64,000 bases of DNA. Origin: Nocardioides gansuensis. GTDB lineage: Bacteria; Actinomycetota; Actinomycetes; Propionibacteriales; Nocardioidaceae. This document shows positions 61,199 through 64,000 of the stretch, piece by piece. Within the stretch, counting starts at the first letter, position 1. Every line of letters begins with the position of its first letter. Both the position numbers and the translations under genes were made by a program. Where the stretch lies: contig NZ_QDGZ01000006.1 of assembly GCF_003076135.1 (NCBI RefSeq), positions 124,001 through 188,000 on the forward strand, read 5' to 3'. The notes under the pieces were generated by a model. That model made no database searches and was not told the DNA's origin. It saw only the letters and a list, made by a program, of their open reading frames with translations.

Positions 61199-63949
61199 GT
61201 GACCCCGAGCGTCGAGGCAGCGCCGCCGCAGCTCCGCCACCACCAGCGCCTGGCACTCGACTCCCTCGACGCGGCCTGGGCGGAGGGGTGCACGCGCGCG
61301 TGGATCGTCCTCCCGCCCGGCGCGGGGAAGACGCTCGTCGGCGTGGAGACGGTCAGGAGACTGGTGGGCGAAGGCAAGGCCCGGCGGGGCGTCGTACTCA
61401 GCCCGAACACGGCCATCCAGGGGCAGTGGGTGGCGGCCGCGCAGAGCCGTCGGCTCACGGCCGGCACGGGAAGGGCGCTCGACCACGAGCTGACATCGCT
61501 GACCTACCAGTCCGTCGCGACGTTCGACCCGGACGACGAGGACGACGTCGACAGGGAGGGCGAAGGCTCGCTCATCACCAGGCTCCACCCCAACGGCGAG
61601 GCGCTCGTACAGTCGCTGAAGGACGCCGGCGAGCTGATCCTCGTCCTTGACGAGTGCCACCACCTGCTCCAGGTGTGGGGCCGGCTGCTGGCCGAGATCC
61701 TGCGCGAGCTGCCCAAGGCGACAGTCCTCGGGCTGACGGCGACGCCGCCCGACGCGATGACGCGGGAAGAGTCCGAGCTGGTGGCAAGCCTCTTCGGGCC
61801 GACGGTCTTCGAGGCGTCGATCCCCGGTGTGGTGCGGCAGGGCGACCTGGCGCCGTTCGCCGAGCTGGTGTGGCTGACCGAGCCGACTTCGGGGGAGCGG
61901 GACTGGCTCGCCGAGAGCGCCGTGCGCTTCGCCGAGCTGACCACGGACCTCCTCGACCCGGCCTTCGGCTCGGTGCCGCTGCTGCATTGGCTCGACCAAC
62001 GGTTCGGCCCGAGCGGGCCGTCGTGGGCGGCGCTCAGCAAGGCCGAGCCGGAGCTCGCCCGCGCGGCACTCAGGCTCCACTACGCCGATGTGCTCGCCCT
62101 CCCGCAGGGCGCGACCCTCCACGAGGAGCATCGCCGGCCGCCGACAGCCGACGACTGGGTCCGCCTCGTCGACGACTGGGCCCGCGGCCACCTGCTGAGC
62201 AGTGACAAGGAGGAGGACGAGCGGGTCGTCCAGTCGCTCAAGCGGGCGCTGCCTTCGGTCGGCTATGTCTGGACCCGGCGCGGCATCCGCGCCGGCCGTT
62301 CGCCCGTCGACCGGGTGCTCGCGCGCTCGGAGTCCAAGACCACGGCGACCACCGCGATCGCCGCGCGCGAGTGGCTGGCGCTGGGGGAGCGGCAGCGGCT
62401 GCTCGTGCTCTGCGACCACGAGCAGGCCTCGGCGACCCTGCCGGCCGACCTCCACGGGGTCATCACCGCCCAATCCGGCTCGGCCCGCGCCGTGCTCCAC
62501 GCGCTGCTCGACGACCCAGCCACCCCCGCCGCCCTGCTCGTCACCGGGGCCAACGTCGCCGGCGCCAAGGACACCCTCGCCGCACTCGTCGACCACGTCG
62601 CCGCGACCGACCCCCAGCTCGCCGCCGGCTTGGTCATAGACACCTCCGACGGCCTGCCCCGCCTCGTCGGCTCGTGGAGCAGCCGCGCGTGGGTGCCGCA
62701 CGTGACCCGCTTCTTCGAGGCCGGCGGCGTCCAGGTGCTCGTCGGCACCCGCGGCCTGCTGGGCGAGGGCTGGGACGCGCGCCGGGTCACCGGCATCGTC
62801 GACCTCACGGCCGTCACGACCACCACCGCAGTCACCCAGACCCGCGGCCGGGCGCTGCGCACCGACCCAGCCCACCCCGACAAGGTCGCCATCAACTGGA
62901 CCGTCGTCTGCGTCGCCGCCGGCCACCCGCGCGGCGACGGCGACTGGGGACGGCTGGTGCGCAAGCACACCGGCTACTTCGGCGTCGACCCCGACGGCTC
63001 CGTCGTCGACGGGGTCGCGCACATCGACGCCGCGCTCTCGCCGTACGCACCCCCGCCCGCCTCCGACTTCGACGCCATCAACGCGAGGATGCTGGCCCGC
63101 GCGGAAGCCCGCGCGATGATGCGCGAGCGCTGGCGCATCGGGGAGCCGTACGACGACCAGGCGGTGCGCACCGTCCGGCTGCGCCCTGGCGCCCCCGATC
63201 GGCTCGGCAGCGTCACGACGGTGCCGGCCGTCGTCGTACGCGAACAGGGCCTGGACGTGCGCGCCGACCTGCCGTGCCCCCTGCGCCCGGTGCCGCCCGC
63301 GATGACGTGGAGCGGGATCGTCGCCAGCGCAGGCTGGCTCGCCCTCGAGCCGCACTGGCTCGGCGCGCTGCCCCTCGCCCTGCCCGCCCTCGCGCCGCTG
63401 GTGCGCCGCTGGTCGTACGCCGAGCGCGGGCGCGCGCTGGTCGAGGCCGCCGCGGTCTCCCCGAGCCCGCTGCAGGTCGCCTCCGCGGTCGCGGACGGCC
63501 TGCACGAGGCAGGGCTCGTCTCGCAGGGCGCGGAGGCGCTGACCGTCTCGCTCACCGCGACGGGGGAGTACCGCATCCGCCTCGGGTCCGTCCCGGAGCA
63601 GCAGTCAGGCGCCTTCGCCGCCGCCCTGGAGGAGGTCTTCGCCCCGATCGCGTCGCCGCGATACGTGCTGCCGCGCTACGTCGTGGTGGAGGGCGAGCGG
63701 ACCACGAAGGAGCTGGCCTCCATCGGCCGCGGCCGATCCTTCGCCGCCGACGGCGTCGTCTGGCACGCGGTTCCGTCCTGCCTGACCACGCGCCGTCGGG
63801 TCGAGGACTACGCGAAGGCGTGGGACCGCTGGGTCGGCGGCGGCACGCCCGTCTACACCGGGTCGCCCGAGGGCGCCGGCGTCCTGGCCGCCCAGCGTGG
63901 CAGCGACCCCTTCGACGTGACGACCGTGATCCGGCGGGAGTGGAGCTGA
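61199..63949 (+). CDS. Superfamily II DEAD/DEAH-type helicase
   Basis: A 916-aa protein. Helicase core: Q-like N-terminus (PQLRHHQRLALDSLDAAWAE), Walker A GAGKT (41-45), DECHH box (151-155), TATPP (180-184), a second domain with VLVGTRGLLGEGWDARRVTG and motif VI QTRGRALR (547-554). The C-terminal ~350 residues have no recognised domain. The DECH box and layout resemble type III restriction or phage-defence helicases, but no nuclease, methyltransferase or PLD domain is visible in it or beside it. The start is GTG at 61199; the in-frame stretch upstream is not coding-like. Confidence 0.87.
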   Translation: MTPSVEAAPPQLRHHQRLALDSLDAAWAEGCTRAWIVLPPGAGKTLVGVETVRRLVGEGKARRGVVLSPNTAIQGQWVAAAQSRRLTAGTGRALDHELTSLTYQSVATFDPDDEDDVDREGEGSLITRLHPNGEALVQSLKDAGELILVLDECHHLLQVWGRLLAEILRELPKATVLGLTATPPDAMTREESELVASLFGPTVFEASIPGVVRQGDLAPFAELVWLTEPTSGERDWLAESAVRFAELTTDLLDPAFGSVPLLHWLDQRFGPSGPSWAALSKAEPELARAALRLHYADVLALPQGATLHEEHRRPPTADDWVRLVDDWARGHLLSSDKEEDERVVQSLKRALPSVGYVWTRRGIRAGRSPVDRVLARSESKTTATTAIAAREWLALGERQRLLVLCDHEQASATLPADLHGVITAQSGSARAVLHALLDDPATPAALLVTGANVAGAKDTLAALVDHVAATDPQLAAGLVIDTSDGLPRLVGSWSSRAWVPHVTRFFEAGGVQVLVGTRGLLGEGWDARRVTGIVDLTAVTTTTAVTQTRGRALRTDPAHPDKVAINWTVVCVAAGHPRGDGDWGRLVRKHTGYFGVDPDGSVVDGVAHIDAALSPYAPPPASDFDAINARMLARAEARAMMRERWRIGEPYDDQAVRTVRLRPGAPDRLGSVTTVPAVVVREQGLDVRADLPCPLRPVPPAMTWSGIVASAGWLALEPHWLGALPLALPALAPLVRRWSYAERGRALVEAAAVSPSPLQVASAVADGLHEAGLVSQGAEALTVSLTATGEYRIRLGSVPEQQSGAFAAALEEVFAPIASPRYVLPRYVVVEGERTTKELASIGRGRSFAADGVVWHAVPSCLTTRRRVEDYAKAWDRWVGGGTPVYTGSPEGAGVLAAQRGSDPFDVTTVIRREWS

Positions 63950-63955
63950 GGCTGA

Positions 63956-64000
63956 TCACTCCAAGGCCCACGCCGAGCAGGCGAGGACGGTCGACTGGAT
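63956..64000 (-). CDS. Possible C-terminal end of a leftward gene
   Basis: From the right edge one minus frame reads IQSTVLACSAWALE and stops at 63956. This is too short to identify, and it would converge with the helicase gene 6 bp away. Listed only so the edge is not taken as empty. Confidence 0.25.
   Translation of the reverse strand: MQSTVLACSAWALE

Noticed and set aside
61103-63505. An 800-codon minus-strand frame opposite the helicase
   Set aside because: Shadow frame with repetitive R/G/D/H composition; the plus-strand helicase has a complete motif set.
61199-63949. Calling the helicase a phage-defence system
   Set aside because: No nuclease, methyltransferase, PLD or other partner is visible within the window, so only the helicase identity is supported.

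Overview
The window is high-GC DNA with strong third-position GC bias, GTG starts, 4-bp start/stop overlaps and actinobacterial gene families (conservon, DUF222-HNH, leaderless-type promoters). It most resembles a soil actinobacterium of the Nocardioides type. That assignment is inferred from style and gene content, not from a marker gene. No rRNA, tRNA, CRISPR array, complete insertion sequence or prophage was found.

Layout. (1) 1-9.5 kb: aerobic phenylacetate degradation. A partial TetR gene and paaZ read leftward; paaABCDE, a thiolase, a crotonase, paaH and paaI read rightward from a shared operator. (2) 9.5-10.5 kb: a lipoprotein with two FKBP domains. (3) 10.5-24.4 kb: L-rhamnose use. 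A LacI-type repressor faces a nearly gapless chain: sugar ABC transporter, mutarotase, isomerase, fused aldolase/dehydrogenase, kinase and LutABC. The chain takes rhamnose to DHAP plus pyruvate. (4) 24.5-36.4 kb: a GAF-LuxR regulator, then a leftward leucine/isovalerate cluster (CoA transferase, biotin-dependent carboxylase, CitE-like lyase, MaoC hydratase, acyl-CoA dehydrogenase). A TetR gene with twin operators faces it, followed by an acyl-CoA synthetase and an MHS-family transporter. The order resembles Mycobacterium tuberculosis Rv2498c-Rv2506. (5) 36.6-41.4 kb: a conservon (sensor kinase, roadblock protein, DUF742 protein, small GTPase) directly followed by a solute-binding lipoprotein. 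(6) 41.4-49.6 kb: mixed genes (AraC/DJ-1 regulator, small membrane protein, FAD oxidoreductase, GntR plus CynX-type transporter, 5'-3' exonuclease, YCII protein), with an M20 amidohydrolase remnant and a frameshifted DUF222-HNH gene. (7) 50.1-53.6 kb: a membrane protein and a NarL-type two-component pair. (8) 53.6-60 kb: a looser accessory region with three non-coding stretches, an OafA-type acyltransferase, a SnoaL-like protein, a small Cys-rich protein and a secreted PKD-phosphoesterase containing a 15-bp tandem repeat. (9) 60.3-64 kb: a CBS-domain protein and a large SF2 helicase.

Three catabolic modules (phenylacetate, rhamnose, leucine) deliver acyl-CoAs, DHAP and pyruvate to central metabolism. 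Each has its own local regulator and a visible candidate operator. The least explained unit is the conservon with its attached binding lipoprotein and no transporter. All functions are read from sequence motifs by eye; no database search was run.
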